Source: Paracoccaceae bacterium (GTDB taxonomy: Bacteria > Pseudomonadota > Alphaproteobacteria > Rhodobacterales > Rhodobacteraceae). Taken from it: DNA of 10,159 nucleotides. The position numbers were made by a program, and so were the translations under genes. The stretch spans positions 1,721 to 11,879 of the forward strand of contig DNSZ01000205.1 of assembly GCA_003500165.1 (NCBI GenBank). Reading direction: 5' to 3'. The notes under the pieces are model-generated. The model searched no databases, had not been told where the DNA came from, and saw only the letters and a list, made by a program, of their open reading frames with translations. This document shows positions 1 through 5,993 of this stretch, one piece after another (the stretch's first letter is position 1; every line of letters begins with the position of its first letter).

Positions 1-70
1 ACAGCTTGTCGGCCCAGGCTTTCGGGCTCTGCGGCGGGTCGAGCGGATAGGCGGCGGCAGCAAGTCTCAT
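1..70 (-). CDS. Probable carbon-nitrogen hydrolase (nitrilase superfamily), N-terminal fragment
   Basis: Only the first 23 codons are in the window. The protein starts MRLAAAAYPLDPPQSP and the gene runs off the left edge. The opening, with a short hydrophobic beta strand followed by a Tyr-Pro segment, resembles the N-terminus of alphaproteobacterial carbon-nitrogen hydrolases, which cleave amide or nitrile C-N bonds with a Glu-Lys-Cys triad. None of the catalytic residues can be seen here, so the family call rests on the first strand alone. The ATG is the natural start: the next upstream ATG on this strand is out of frame. A G-rich stretch lies directly against the start codon rather than at normal Shine-Dalgarno spacing. 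The gene is divergent from the EEP-family gene, with 110 bp between the two start codons. Confidence 0.5.
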   Translation of the reverse strand, partial: MRLAAAAYPLDPPQSPKAWADKL

Positions 71-122
71 CCCCGCCGGGTCGCATGGAACGGCCCCGGG
101 CGCCAGAGCGGGCAAACGAATC

Positions 123-151
123 CTGGAGATGAACCCTGCGTTGCCTATGCT
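123..151 (+). promoter_or_regulatory. Weak candidate promoter for the EEP-family gene
   Basis: A TATGCT box (4 of 6 matches to the -10 consensus) at 146-151 lies 17 bp downstream of CTGGAG (3 of 6 matches to TTGACA). Transcription would begin near 158 and leave a leader of about 23 nt before the chosen ATG at 181. The spacing is ideal but the -35 is poor, so this is a suggestion only. Confidence 0.22.
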
Positions 152-180
152 GACCCCGCCGGGCGAAGGTGGGGGGCAGC

Positions 181-1185
181 ATGGCGTTCTATCACGACCT
201 CAAGCGCTACGATGCCGACAAGGCGCGCTGGATCGCCGAGCGGTTGCTGGCGCTGCGCACCGAATTGCGGGCCAGCGATCTGGGCCGGCGGCAGGCCGGG
301 ACGCTGGTGATCGGCTCGTGGAACATCCGCGCCTTCGACGACGGCACGCCGCGCCGCGACGAAAGCTATCACTACATCGCCGAGATCATCGACAAGTTCG
401 ATATCTGTGCGGTGCAGGAGGTGAAGGCCGATCTGGACCCGTTGCGCCGGCTGGTGCGGCTCTTGGGCCCGAACTGGGACTGGTTCGTCACCGACGTGAC
501 CGAAGGCGACCCGGGCAACACGGAACGCCAGGCGTTCCTCTACAACACCGATGTGGTGCGGTTCCGCAATCTGGTGGGCGAGCTGGTGCTGCCAGCCGAC
601 GCGCTGGTCGCGGGCGAACAGATCGCCCGGACACCCTATTTCGCGTCGTTTCAGGCGGGCTGGTTCCGGTTCACGCTGATGGGCCTGCATATCGTCTATG
701 GCGGCAGCAATGCCGCGGCCCGGGCGCGCCGGGCGGCGGAATTGCGTGCCGTGGCCGAGCGCGCCGCCCGCCGGGCCGCGGAGACGGACGAGGTCTATGT
801 CCTGATCGGCGACATGAACATCGAGGCACGCGACGACGCGATCATGGCCAGCCTCACCGATCAGGGCTTTACCGTGCCGTTTTTCGGGCCGACCAATCTG
901 GGCGGCACCAAGCATTACGACCAGATCGCGTTCACCGGAAACCACCAGAAGACCAACTTCCTGCAAGCGGGCCGCATCGACTGGCGCGGCGCGGTCTTCG
1001 GCGCGGCCGACAAGGACCATTACGAGGCGATCGTGCAGGCCGCCCGCGCCACCCCCTATGCCGATTGGGATGTCAGCTATCAGGCCCATTTCGCCAGTTT
1101 CGAGATGTCCGATCACCTGCCGATCTGGGTCGAGCTGCGGACCGACTATTCGGACGGCTATCTGCGCCGCTTTGCGCCCGGCTGA
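181..1185 (+). CDS. Endonuclease/exonuclease/phosphatase (EEP, DNase I-like) family protein
   Basis: This 334-residue protein carries the metal-dependent phosphoesterase signature of the EEP superfamily in the expected order. The elements are SWN (N48), the metal-ligand motif QE (E80), a catalytic His candidate in GLH (H170), GDMN (D211, N213), YDQ (D247) and the terminal SDH (S310-H312). All core catalytic positions look intact. The superfamily hydrolyses phosphodiester or phosphomonoester bonds in nucleic acids, phosphoinositides or sphingolipids; the substrate here is unknown. About 40 charged, helix-forming residues precede the first core strand. No signal peptide or membrane segment is seen, so a cytoplasmic location is inferred. 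A GTG at 169 is in frame, but the ATG at 181 was chosen because the G-rich Shine-Dalgarno-like stretch from about 168 sits just upstream of it. The gene is followed by a hairpin-rich spacer and is probably its own transcription unit. Confidence 0.88.
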   Translation: MAFYHDLKRYDADKARWIAERLLALRTELRASDLGRRQAGTLVIGSWNIRAFDDGTPRRDESYHYIAEIIDKFDICAVQEVKADLDPLRRLVRLLGPNWDWFVTDVTEGDPGNTERQAFLYNTDVVRFRNLVGELVLPADALVAGEQIARTPYFASFQAGWFRFTLMGLHIVYGGSNAAARARRAAELRAVAERAARRAAETDEVYVLIGDMNIEARDDAIMASLTDQGFTVPFFGPTNLGGTKHYDQIAFTGNHQKTNFLQAGRIDWRGAVFGAADKDHYEAIVQAARATPYADWDVSYQAHFASFEMSDHLPIWVELRTDYSDGYLRRFAPG

Positions 1186-1231
1186 CCGGGCGGCGCGGGC
1201 CGCATCGCGGGGGCGTGGGCCTCCCGCCCGG
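1186..1231. repeat. 8-bp inverted repeat directly after the EEP stop codon
   Basis: CCGGGCGG at 1186-1193 and its exact reverse complement CCGCCCGG at 1224-1231 flank a 30-bp GC-rich interior. The left arm begins immediately after the TGA stop. It is the first of several inverted repeats in this spacer and could act as a transcript 3' end, or could simply reflect GC-rich composition. Confidence 0.35.
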
Positions 1232-1237
1232 CGCCGC

Positions 1238-1252
1238 CCTGCCAAAGGCAGG
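1238..1252. terminator. Short perfect hairpin, possible transcript 3' end
   Basis: CCTGCC-aaa-GGCAGG forms a perfect 6-bp stem with a 3-nt loop. No T-run follows, so if it terminates the EEP transcript it is not a classic intrinsic terminator. It could instead protect an RNA 3' end or belong to a family of intergenic repeats. Confidence 0.35.
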
Positions 1253-1270
1253 ACGTCGCCCGTTGGGCCG

Positions 1271-1295
1271 GGCCCGGGCGCCAGGCGCCCGGGTC
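1271..1295. terminator. Strong GC hairpin between the EEP gene and prfC
   Basis: CCCGGGCGCC at 1273-1282 is followed after one base by its exact reverse complement at 1284-1293, and a G-T and a G-C pair extend the stem outwards. In RNA the tightest turn would open, giving about 8 bp or more around a small loop. There is no T-tract. It is a plausible end for the EEP transcript, with prfC starting downstream. Confidence 0.45.
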
Positions 1296-1306
1296 CGCCG
1301 CCGAGC

Positions 1307-1323
1307 GGGGGCTCGATGCCCCC
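1307..1323. repeat. GGGGGC/GCCCCC hairpin upstream of prfC
   Basis: GGGGGC-tcgat-GCCCCC forms a 6-bp stem with a 5-nt loop, about 50 bp before the prfC start. Stems of the GGGGGC...GCCCCC type are, from memory, frequent in intergenic DNA of Rhodobacterales. No T-run follows. It may be part of an interspersed element together with the preceding hairpins. Confidence 0.35.
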
Positions 1324-1373
1324 CGAGGCGGCCCCCGATTGCGCCCCGCCCGGGCGGAGGGTAGAGCCGGGCG

Positions 1374-2981
1374 ATGCCCGACCGTTCCGACAACGCCCCG
1401 GCCCTGCCGCCCGAGATCGCCCGGCGCCGGACCTTTGCCATCATCAGCCACCCCGATGCCGGCAAGACCACGCTGACCGAGAAATTCCTGCTTTATGGCG
1501 GCGCCATCCAGATGGCTGGCCAGGTCCGCGCCAAGGGCGAGGCGCGCCGCACCCGCTCGGACTTCATGGCGATGGAAAAGGATCGCGGCATCTCGGTCTC
1601 GGCCTCGGCGATGTCGTTCGACTTCCAGGGCTGCCGGTTCAACCTGGTCGACACCCCGGGGCACTCGGATTTCTCCGAAGACACCTATCGGACGCTGACC
1701 GCCGTCGATGCCGCGATCATGGTGATCGACGGCGCCAAGGGGGTGGAAAGCCAGACTCGCAAGCTGTTCGAGGTCTGCCGGCTGCGCGACCTGCCGATCC
1801 TGACCTTCTGCAACAAGATGGACCGCGAGGCGCGCGACACCTTCGACATCATCGACGAGATCCAGGAAAACCTGGCGATCGATGTGACCCCGGCCAGCTG
1901 GCCGATCGGCATGGGGCGCGATTTCATCGGTTGTTACGACCTGATCGCCGACCGGCTGGAACTCATGGACCGGGCCGATCGCAATGTGGTCGCCGACAGC
2001 ATCGCCATCGAAGGGCTTGACGACCCCGCGCTCGCCCGCCATGTGCCCGATGCGCTGCTGCGACAGCTGCGCGAAGAGGTCGAGATGGCGCGCGCATTGC
2101 TGCCGCCATTCGAGGCGCAGGCGTTTCGTGACGGCACGCTGACACCGATCTGGTTCGGCTCGGCGCTGAACTCCTTCGGCGTGCGCGAGCTGATGGCGGG
2201 AATGGCCCAACACGGGCCGCCGCCACAGCCGCAATCGGCCAGCCCGCGCCAGATCGGCCCCGGGGAAGACAGGGTGGCGGGCTTCGTCTTCAAGGTGCAG
2301 GCGAACATGGACCCCAGGCACCGCGACCGGGTGGCGTTTCTGCGCATGGCCTCGGGCCATTTCAGGCGCGGCATGAAACTGACCCATGTGCGGACGAAAA
2401 AGCCGATGGCGATCTCGAACCCGGTGTTGTTTCTGGCCGCCGACCGGGAACTCGCGGAAGAGGCCTGGGCGGGTGACATCATCGGCATTCCCAATCACGG
2501 CCAGCTCAGGATCGGCGACACGCTGACCGAGGGCGAGGCGCTGCGGGTCACCGGCATCCCGTCCTTCGCGCCCGAGCTTCTGCAGACCTGCCGCGCCGGC
2601 GACCCGATGAAGGCCAAGCATCTCGACAAGGCGCTGATGCAGTTTGCCGAGGAAGGGGCGGCCAAGGTGTTCCGCCCGGCCATCGGGTCGGGCTTTGTCG
2701 TCGGCGTGGTGGGCGCCCTGCAATTCGAGGTGCTGGCAAGCCGGATCAAGGGCGAATACGGCCTGCGGGTGCGGTTCGAGCCGACGCAGTTCACCTCGGC
2801 CCGCTGGGTGACGGGGCCGAAGGAGGCGCTGGAGGCGTTCGCCGCGGCGAACAAAGGGCACATGGCGACCGACCATGATGGCGACCCGGTCTATCTGACG
2901 CGGCTGCAATGGGACATCGACCGGGTGGCGCGCGATCACCCCGAACTGACGCTGAGCGCGACGAAGGAGATGATGACATAG
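1374..2981 (+). CDS. prfC: Peptide chain release factor 3 (RF3), translational GTPase
   Basis: RF3 is a ribosome-bound GTPase that promotes recycling of RF1 and RF2 after peptide release. The 535-residue protein is close to the usual length of about 530. The G domain shows the P-loop SHPDAGKTT (25-33), the switch motif RGISVSAS (71-78), DTPGH (93-97), NKMD (147-150) and GSALNSFGV (262-270). The H-P-D P-loop and the long S-E-D-T-Y-R stretch after DTPGH are typical of RF3 rather than EF-G or EF-Tu. Residues from about 300 match domain II, and those from about 400 the RF3-specific C-terminal domain. The ATG is the only reasonable start: an in-frame TAG lies four codons upstream (1362-1364), and GGAGG at 1356-1360 provides a ribosome site with slightly long spacing (13 nt). 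It ends convergently with the glycosyltransferase gene across a palindrome. Confidence 0.97.
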   Translation: MPDRSDNAPALPPEIARRRTFAIISHPDAGKTTLTEKFLLYGGAIQMAGQVRAKGEARRTRSDFMAMEKDRGISVSASAMSFDFQGCRFNLVDTPGHSDFSEDTYRTLTAVDAAIMVIDGAKGVESQTRKLFEVCRLRDLPILTFCNKMDREARDTFDIIDEIQENLAIDVTPASWPIGMGRDFIGCYDLIADRLELMDRADRNVVADSIAIEGLDDPALARHVPDALLRQLREEVEMARALLPPFEAQAFRDGTLTPIWFGSALNSFGVRELMAGMAQHGPPPQPQSASPRQIGPGEDRVAGFVFKVQANMDPRHRDRVAFLRMASGHFRRGMKLTHVRTKKPMAISNPVLFLAADRELAEEAWAGDIIGIPNHGQLRIGDTLTEGEALRVTGIPSFAPELLQTCRAGDPMKAKHLDKALMQFAEEGAAKVFRPAIGSGFVVGVVGALQFEVLASRIKGEYGLRVRFEPTQFTSARWVTGPKEALEAFAAANKGHMATDHDGDPVYLTRLQWDIDRVARDHPELTLSATKEMMT

Positions 2982-2995
2982 GTCCCGCGGCGGGC

Positions 2996-3023
2996 GCGCT
3001 CCGGGGCGCGCGCCCCGGAGCGC
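2996..3023. terminator. Perfect 28-bp palindrome, bidirectional terminator candidate
   Basis: All 14 base pairs of this inverted repeat match around a centre between 3009 and 3010. It sits in the 58-bp gap between the convergent stops of prfC (14 bp away) and the glycosyltransferase (16 bp away). As RNA from either strand it would form the same stem of about 12 bp with a small GC loop. No T-run follows on either side, so it may stop transcription with help, or stabilise both 3' ends. The position strongly suggests a shared transcript end. Confidence 0.6.
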
Positions 3024-3039
3024 ATGGCGACCGGTGCGA

Positions 3040-3819
3040 TCAATCCCCCGCGAAGCGCATCTCGACCTGTCGCGTTGCGGTGAGCATGATTTCAACCCGC
3101 AAACCGGCGTCTTGGCTCCTCTCGGCGAGCGCCTTCGCCGCCGTGCCGGGGCGTTCGCCGCGAATGTCCGATCCCCAGCGCCCGGCATCGTGCAGCACGG
3201 GCGCGGGGTTCAGAAAGCCCGGGCGCAAGAGGCCAAAGCCGCGCCCGGCGCGGCGCGAAAACAGGAAATGATCGACCGGCATGGCCATCGCGGGCCAGCG
3301 CGCCAGCACGGCCCGCGCGCCCGCCCGGGTGATCGCATAGCCGCAGGTGCCATAGAAGGACGACCGCAGGCGATAGAGCGTCGCCGCCCCCACCTGCCCC
3401 AGCCGACGCCCCAGCGGAAAGCGCCGCGACCGCTGCGGCCCCGGCCAGTATTCCAGCTTCAGCGCGCCCAGGCGATGGCGGGTCATGACGGCGGTCACAT
3501 CGAGCGCCATGAAGTCTGTAAAGGCGGGCGACAGCCGCGCATCGTCTTCCAGGATCACCGCACCGGGTGCCTCGTCGGAGGCCGTCCTCTGCCAGATATC
3601 GCGGTGCGTCAGCGAACAGCAGAAGTCGCCCGGCGTGGCGGGAAACGGCCCCGCCCCGGGCTGGGCGCCAAACGCCAGCGCCGCCGCCGCCATGTCTTCG
3701 CGCAGCCGGTCGCGCGCCGCCACCCGCTGCCAGCCCAGGCCCAGACCATCGAGCTGGGCCGCCATGCTGGCCAGCCGCGCCGGTTCCCGATCCAGATTGA
3801 TGACGTAAATCGGCCACAT
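3040..3819 (-). CDS. Glycosyltransferase family 25 (LPS/envelope glycan type)
   Basis: The 259-residue protein opens with IYVINLDREPAR (4-15), the hallmark start of GT25 glycosyltransferases. It also has the family's G-x-x-x-C-x-L-T/S-H region (64-72), the acidic VILEDDA cluster (88-94, probable nucleotide-sugar/metal site) and GTCGYAITRAGA (157-168). A PVDHFLF segment (181-187) corresponds to the conserved P-x-D near the acceptor side. GT25 members add sugars, often galactose, to lipooligosaccharide or other acceptors; donor and acceptor cannot be read from the sequence. There is no signal peptide or membrane segment, which fits action at the cytoplasmic face. No other polysaccharide gene is in the window, so it is isolated from any glycan cluster visible here. 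The ATG directly precedes the conserved first strand; no strong Shine-Dalgarno was seen. Confidence 0.88.
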   Translation of the reverse strand: MWPIYVINLDREPARLASMAAQLDGLGLGWQRVAARDRLREDMAAAALAFGAQPGAGPFPATPGDFCCSLTHRDIWQRTASDEAPGAVILEDDARLSPAFTDFMALDVTAVMTRHRLGALKLEYWPGPQRSRRFPLGRRLGQVGAATLYRLRSSFYGTCGYAITRAGARAVLARWPAMAMPVDHFLFSRRAGRGFGLLRPGFLNPAPVLHDAGRWGSDIRGERPGTAAKALAERSQDAGLRVEIMLTATRQVEMRFAGD

Positions 3820-3854
3820 GCCCGTTGCTGCCCCCGCGCGGCCGGCGCGCTTTG

Positions 3855-3883
3855 TTGACCCTTCGCGCGGAATGGCTTATGCG
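3855..3883 (+). promoter_or_regulatory. Sigma-70-type promoter for the DEAD-box helicase
   Basis: TTGACC at 3855-3860 (5 of 6 matches to the -35 consensus) is followed by a 17-bp spacer and TATGCG at 3878-3883 (TAT conserved, 3 of 6). It lies in the 162-bp divergent gap and points at the helicase. The predicted start near 3890 leaves a leader of about 90 nt. It is the best promoter match seen in the window. Confidence 0.55.
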
Positions 3884-3981
3884 CAAGCAGCACTGGCGGC
3901 AATCCGGCCGCCCCAGACGCCCGGCGCAGGCACCAGCCGGGACCCAACGCGCACCGGCTGCGCCCCAACTGCAACGAGCAG

Positions 3982-5421
3982 ATGACAAAATTCACCGATC
4001 TGAACCTGCACCCCAAGGTTCTGCAAGCCGTGGCCGAGTCCGGCTACGAAACCCCCACGCCGATCCAGGCCCAGGCGATCCCGCCCGCGCTGGAAGGTCG
4101 CGACGTTCTGGGAATCGCCCAGACCGGCACCGGCAAGACGGCGGGCTTCACCCTGCCGATGATCACGCTTCTGGCCAAGGGGCGCGCCCGGGCGCGGATG
4201 CCGCGCAGCCTGGTGCTGGCGCCGACTCGCGAACTGGCCGCCCAGGTGGCCGAGGCGTTCGACACCTATGCCAAGCATTTCAAGCTCACGAAGGCGCTTC
4301 TGATCGGCGGTGTCAGCTTCAAGGATCAGAATGCCGCGATCGACCGCGGCGCCGACGTGCTGATCGCCACGCCGGGCCGGCTGCTCGACCATTTCGAACG
4401 CGGTCGGCTGTTGTTGTCGGGCGTGCAGATCATGGTGGTCGACGAGGCCGACCGGATGCTCGACATGGGGTTCATCCCCGATATCGAGAGGATCTTCTCG
4501 CTGACCCCGTTCACCCGTCAGACGCTGTTCTTTTCGGCCACCATGGCGCCCGAGATCGAGCGGATCACCAACATCTTCATGGCCAATCCGGTGAAGGTCG
4601 AGGTCGCCCGCCGCGCCACGACGGCCGAGACGATCGACCAGCGGCTGGTGATGGTGACGCCCAGCCGCAAGGACCGCCAGCCAACGGAAAAGCGCGCCGC
4701 GCTGCGCGCCCTGATCGATGCCGAGGGCGCGGGCTGCACGAACGCCATCATCTTCTGCAACCGCAAGATCGAGGTCGACGCGGTGGCGAAGTCGCTGAAG
4801 AAGCATAGCTACAACGCCGCCGCCCTGCATGGCGACCTCGACCAGTCGAAGCGGATGGAGGTGCTGGGCGGGTTCCGCGACGGCAGCCTGCGGCTTCTGG
4901 TGGCGTCCGATGTCGCGGCGCGCGGGCTCGATATCCCCGCGGTCAGCCATGTGTTCAATTTCGACGTCCCGATCCATGCCGAGGATTACGTCCACCGGAT
5001 CGGCCGCACGGGGCGCGCCGGGCGGACCGGGATCGCGATCACCATCTGCACGCCGATGGGCGAAAAACACCTTGCCGATATCGAAGCGCTGATCGAACGA
5101 CCGATCCCGCGGGCCGACAATCCGGTCGGGCGCCCGGCGCCAAAGGCCGCGGACGCAGCGGAAACCGCGGCCCCCGAACGGCCGAACCGGCCCCGTCGCG
5201 CGCGGTCCGACAAGGGCGCCCAGGCGCCCGACCCGCTGCCCGCGACGGCGCCCGAGGCCGACGCCCAAGCGCCACGAGCCGCCGCCGCCCCGGCCGAGAA
5301 CAAGCCGAAATCCAGGCGTGGCAAGGGCCGGTCCGGCGGCGGCGGCGACGCCGTGGTCGGGATGGGCGAGCATATGCCCGGTTTCATCGCGAAAAGCTTC
5401 GAGGAGCGGCTGTCCGGGTGA
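3982..5421 (+). CDS. DEAD-box ATP-dependent RNA helicase, RhlE-type
   Basis: This is a 479-residue RNA helicase with all core motifs: Q motif GYETPTPIQ (21-29), Walker A AQTGTGKT (46-53), PTREL (81-85), GG (109-110), TPGR (130-133), DEAD (154-157), SAT (185-187), IIFCNRK (256-262), SDVAARGLD (309-317) and HRIGRTGRAG (338-347). The family unwinds short RNA duplexes and remodels ribonucleoproteins in ribosome assembly, mRNA decay or cold response; the exact role cannot be assigned. After residue 370 comes a low-complexity Pro/Ala/Arg tail, a basic KSRRGKGR patch (443-450), a Gly run, and an ordered-looking end with GMGEHMPGF (460-468). The Shine-Dalgarno is weak (GAG close to the ATG). The gene is preceded by a good promoter and a long leader. 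Its TGA overlaps an in-frame GTG of the downstream nuclease reading frame. Confidence 0.95.
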   Translation: MTKFTDLNLHPKVLQAVAESGYETPTPIQAQAIPPALEGRDVLGIAQTGTGKTAGFTLPMITLLAKGRARARMPRSLVLAPTRELAAQVAEAFDTYAKHFKLTKALLIGGVSFKDQNAAIDRGADVLIATPGRLLDHFERGRLLLSGVQIMVVDEADRMLDMGFIPDIERIFSLTPFTRQTLFFSATMAPEIERITNIFMANPVKVEVARRATTAETIDQRLVMVTPSRKDRQPTEKRAALRALIDAEGAGCTNAIIFCNRKIEVDAVAKSLKKHSYNAAALHGDLDQSKRMEVLGGFRDGSLRLLVASDVAARGLDIPAVSHVFNFDVPIHAEDYVHRIGRTGRAGRTGIAITICTPMGEKHLADIEALIERPIPRADNPVGRPAPKAADAAETAAPERPNRPRRARSDKGAQAPDPLPATAPEADAQAPRAAAAPAENKPKSRRGKGRSGGGGDAVVGMGEHMPGFIAKSFEERLSG

Positions 5422-5501
5422 TTTCGGGGCATCAGCTGGGGTTTCCCGGCCGCGCTGCGAGAGCCGATCGCCCGGGCCCCGACCACCCCACCCTTTTTCC
5501 G

Positions 5502-5960
5502 ATGCGCATCACCCTGGTTCTTGTCCTGGCGCTGCTGGCGGCTTGTGCGGCACCGCGCGATCCCGGCGCACCGGTGCCGGGTCAGCTGTGGCAGGACGGG
5601 CAACCGACGGCCTGCGCCATCGTCAAGGTCACCGATGGCGATACAGTGCGGGTGCGCTGCGCCAGCGGATACGAGACGCCGCTGCGCCTCATGGGCTATG
5701 ACACGCCCGAGACCTTTCGCCCGGGCTGCTGGCAGGAAGAGGTCCTGGGGAAGCGCGCCACCGCCTGGCTGCGCACCCGTCTGCGCGCGGCACGGCGGAT
5801 CGAGGTCATCGAGATCGCCGGGTCGGATCGTTACGACCGCGTGTTGGTCCGGCTTGCGGTGGACGGTCAGGATGTTGGCGCCGGGCTGATCGCGGCCGGG
5901 CTTGCCGCGCCCTATGATGGCGGGCGCCGGATCGACTGGTGCGCCCGGCTGGGGGTATGA
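5502..5960 (+). CDS. SNase-like (thermonuclease) domain lipoprotein
   Basis: The 152-residue protein starts with a short positive n-region and a hydrophobic stretch ending in the lipobox LAAC (12-15), so Cys15 should be lipidated after export. The rest is a staphylococcal-nuclease domain. DGDT (45-48), R62, D67 and E70 in YDTPE (66-70), and R113 in YDR match the known calcium-binding and catalytic residues of S. aureus nuclease (D21, R35, D40, E43, R87). It is therefore predicted to be an active membrane-anchored nuclease facing the periplasm or exterior. Three further Cys (38, 53, 76) and a near-terminal Cys147 could form disulfides. The ATG lacks a Shine-Dalgarno. An in-frame GTG at 5418 overlaps the helicase stop (GTGA) with GAGGAG 11 nt upstream and would add 28 residues. 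The ATG was chosen because it gives a canonical signal peptide. Confidence 0.85.
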   Translation: MRITLVLVLALLAACAAPRDPGAPVPGQLWQDGQPTACAIVKVTDGDTVRVRCASGYETPLRLMGYDTPETFRPGCWQEEVLGKRATAWLRTRLRAARRIEVIEIAGSDRYDRVLVRLAVDGQDVGAGLIAAGLAAPYDGGRRIDWCARLGV

Positions 5961-5984
5961 CCGGGGCAGCCTGCGCCGCCCCGG
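5961..5984. terminator. Hairpin between convergent nuclease and hydrolase genes
   Basis: CCGGGGC at 5961-5967 and GCCCCGG at 5978-5984 form a 7-bp stem, with one mismatch and two further inner pairs around a 4-nt loop. It starts right after the nuclease stop and lies 9 bp beyond the end of the convergent hydrolase gene, so it could serve both. No T-run is present. A second small inverted repeat, CGATCA-gagt-TGATCG at 5991-6006, spans the hydrolase stop codon. Confidence 0.5.
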
Positions 5985-5993
5985 CCCGGCCGA

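Noticed and set aside
129..1364. A 411-codon plus-strand frame beginning at an ATG preceded by CTGGAG
   Set aside because: It overlaps the EEP gene in another frame and gives an Arg/Gly/Pro-rich product without motifs. The EEP frame holds the conserved catalytic residues.
1158..3188. A 676-codon open frame on the minus strand opposite prfC
   Set aside because: It is antisense to a clear RF3, and its His/Arg/Asp-rich translation has no recognisable domain. Long antisense frames are expected in DNA this GC-rich.
5494..5498. T5 run after the helicase gene as a possible intrinsic terminator
   Set aside because: The sequence before it is C-rich without a matching stem, and it lies directly ahead of the nuclease start codon.
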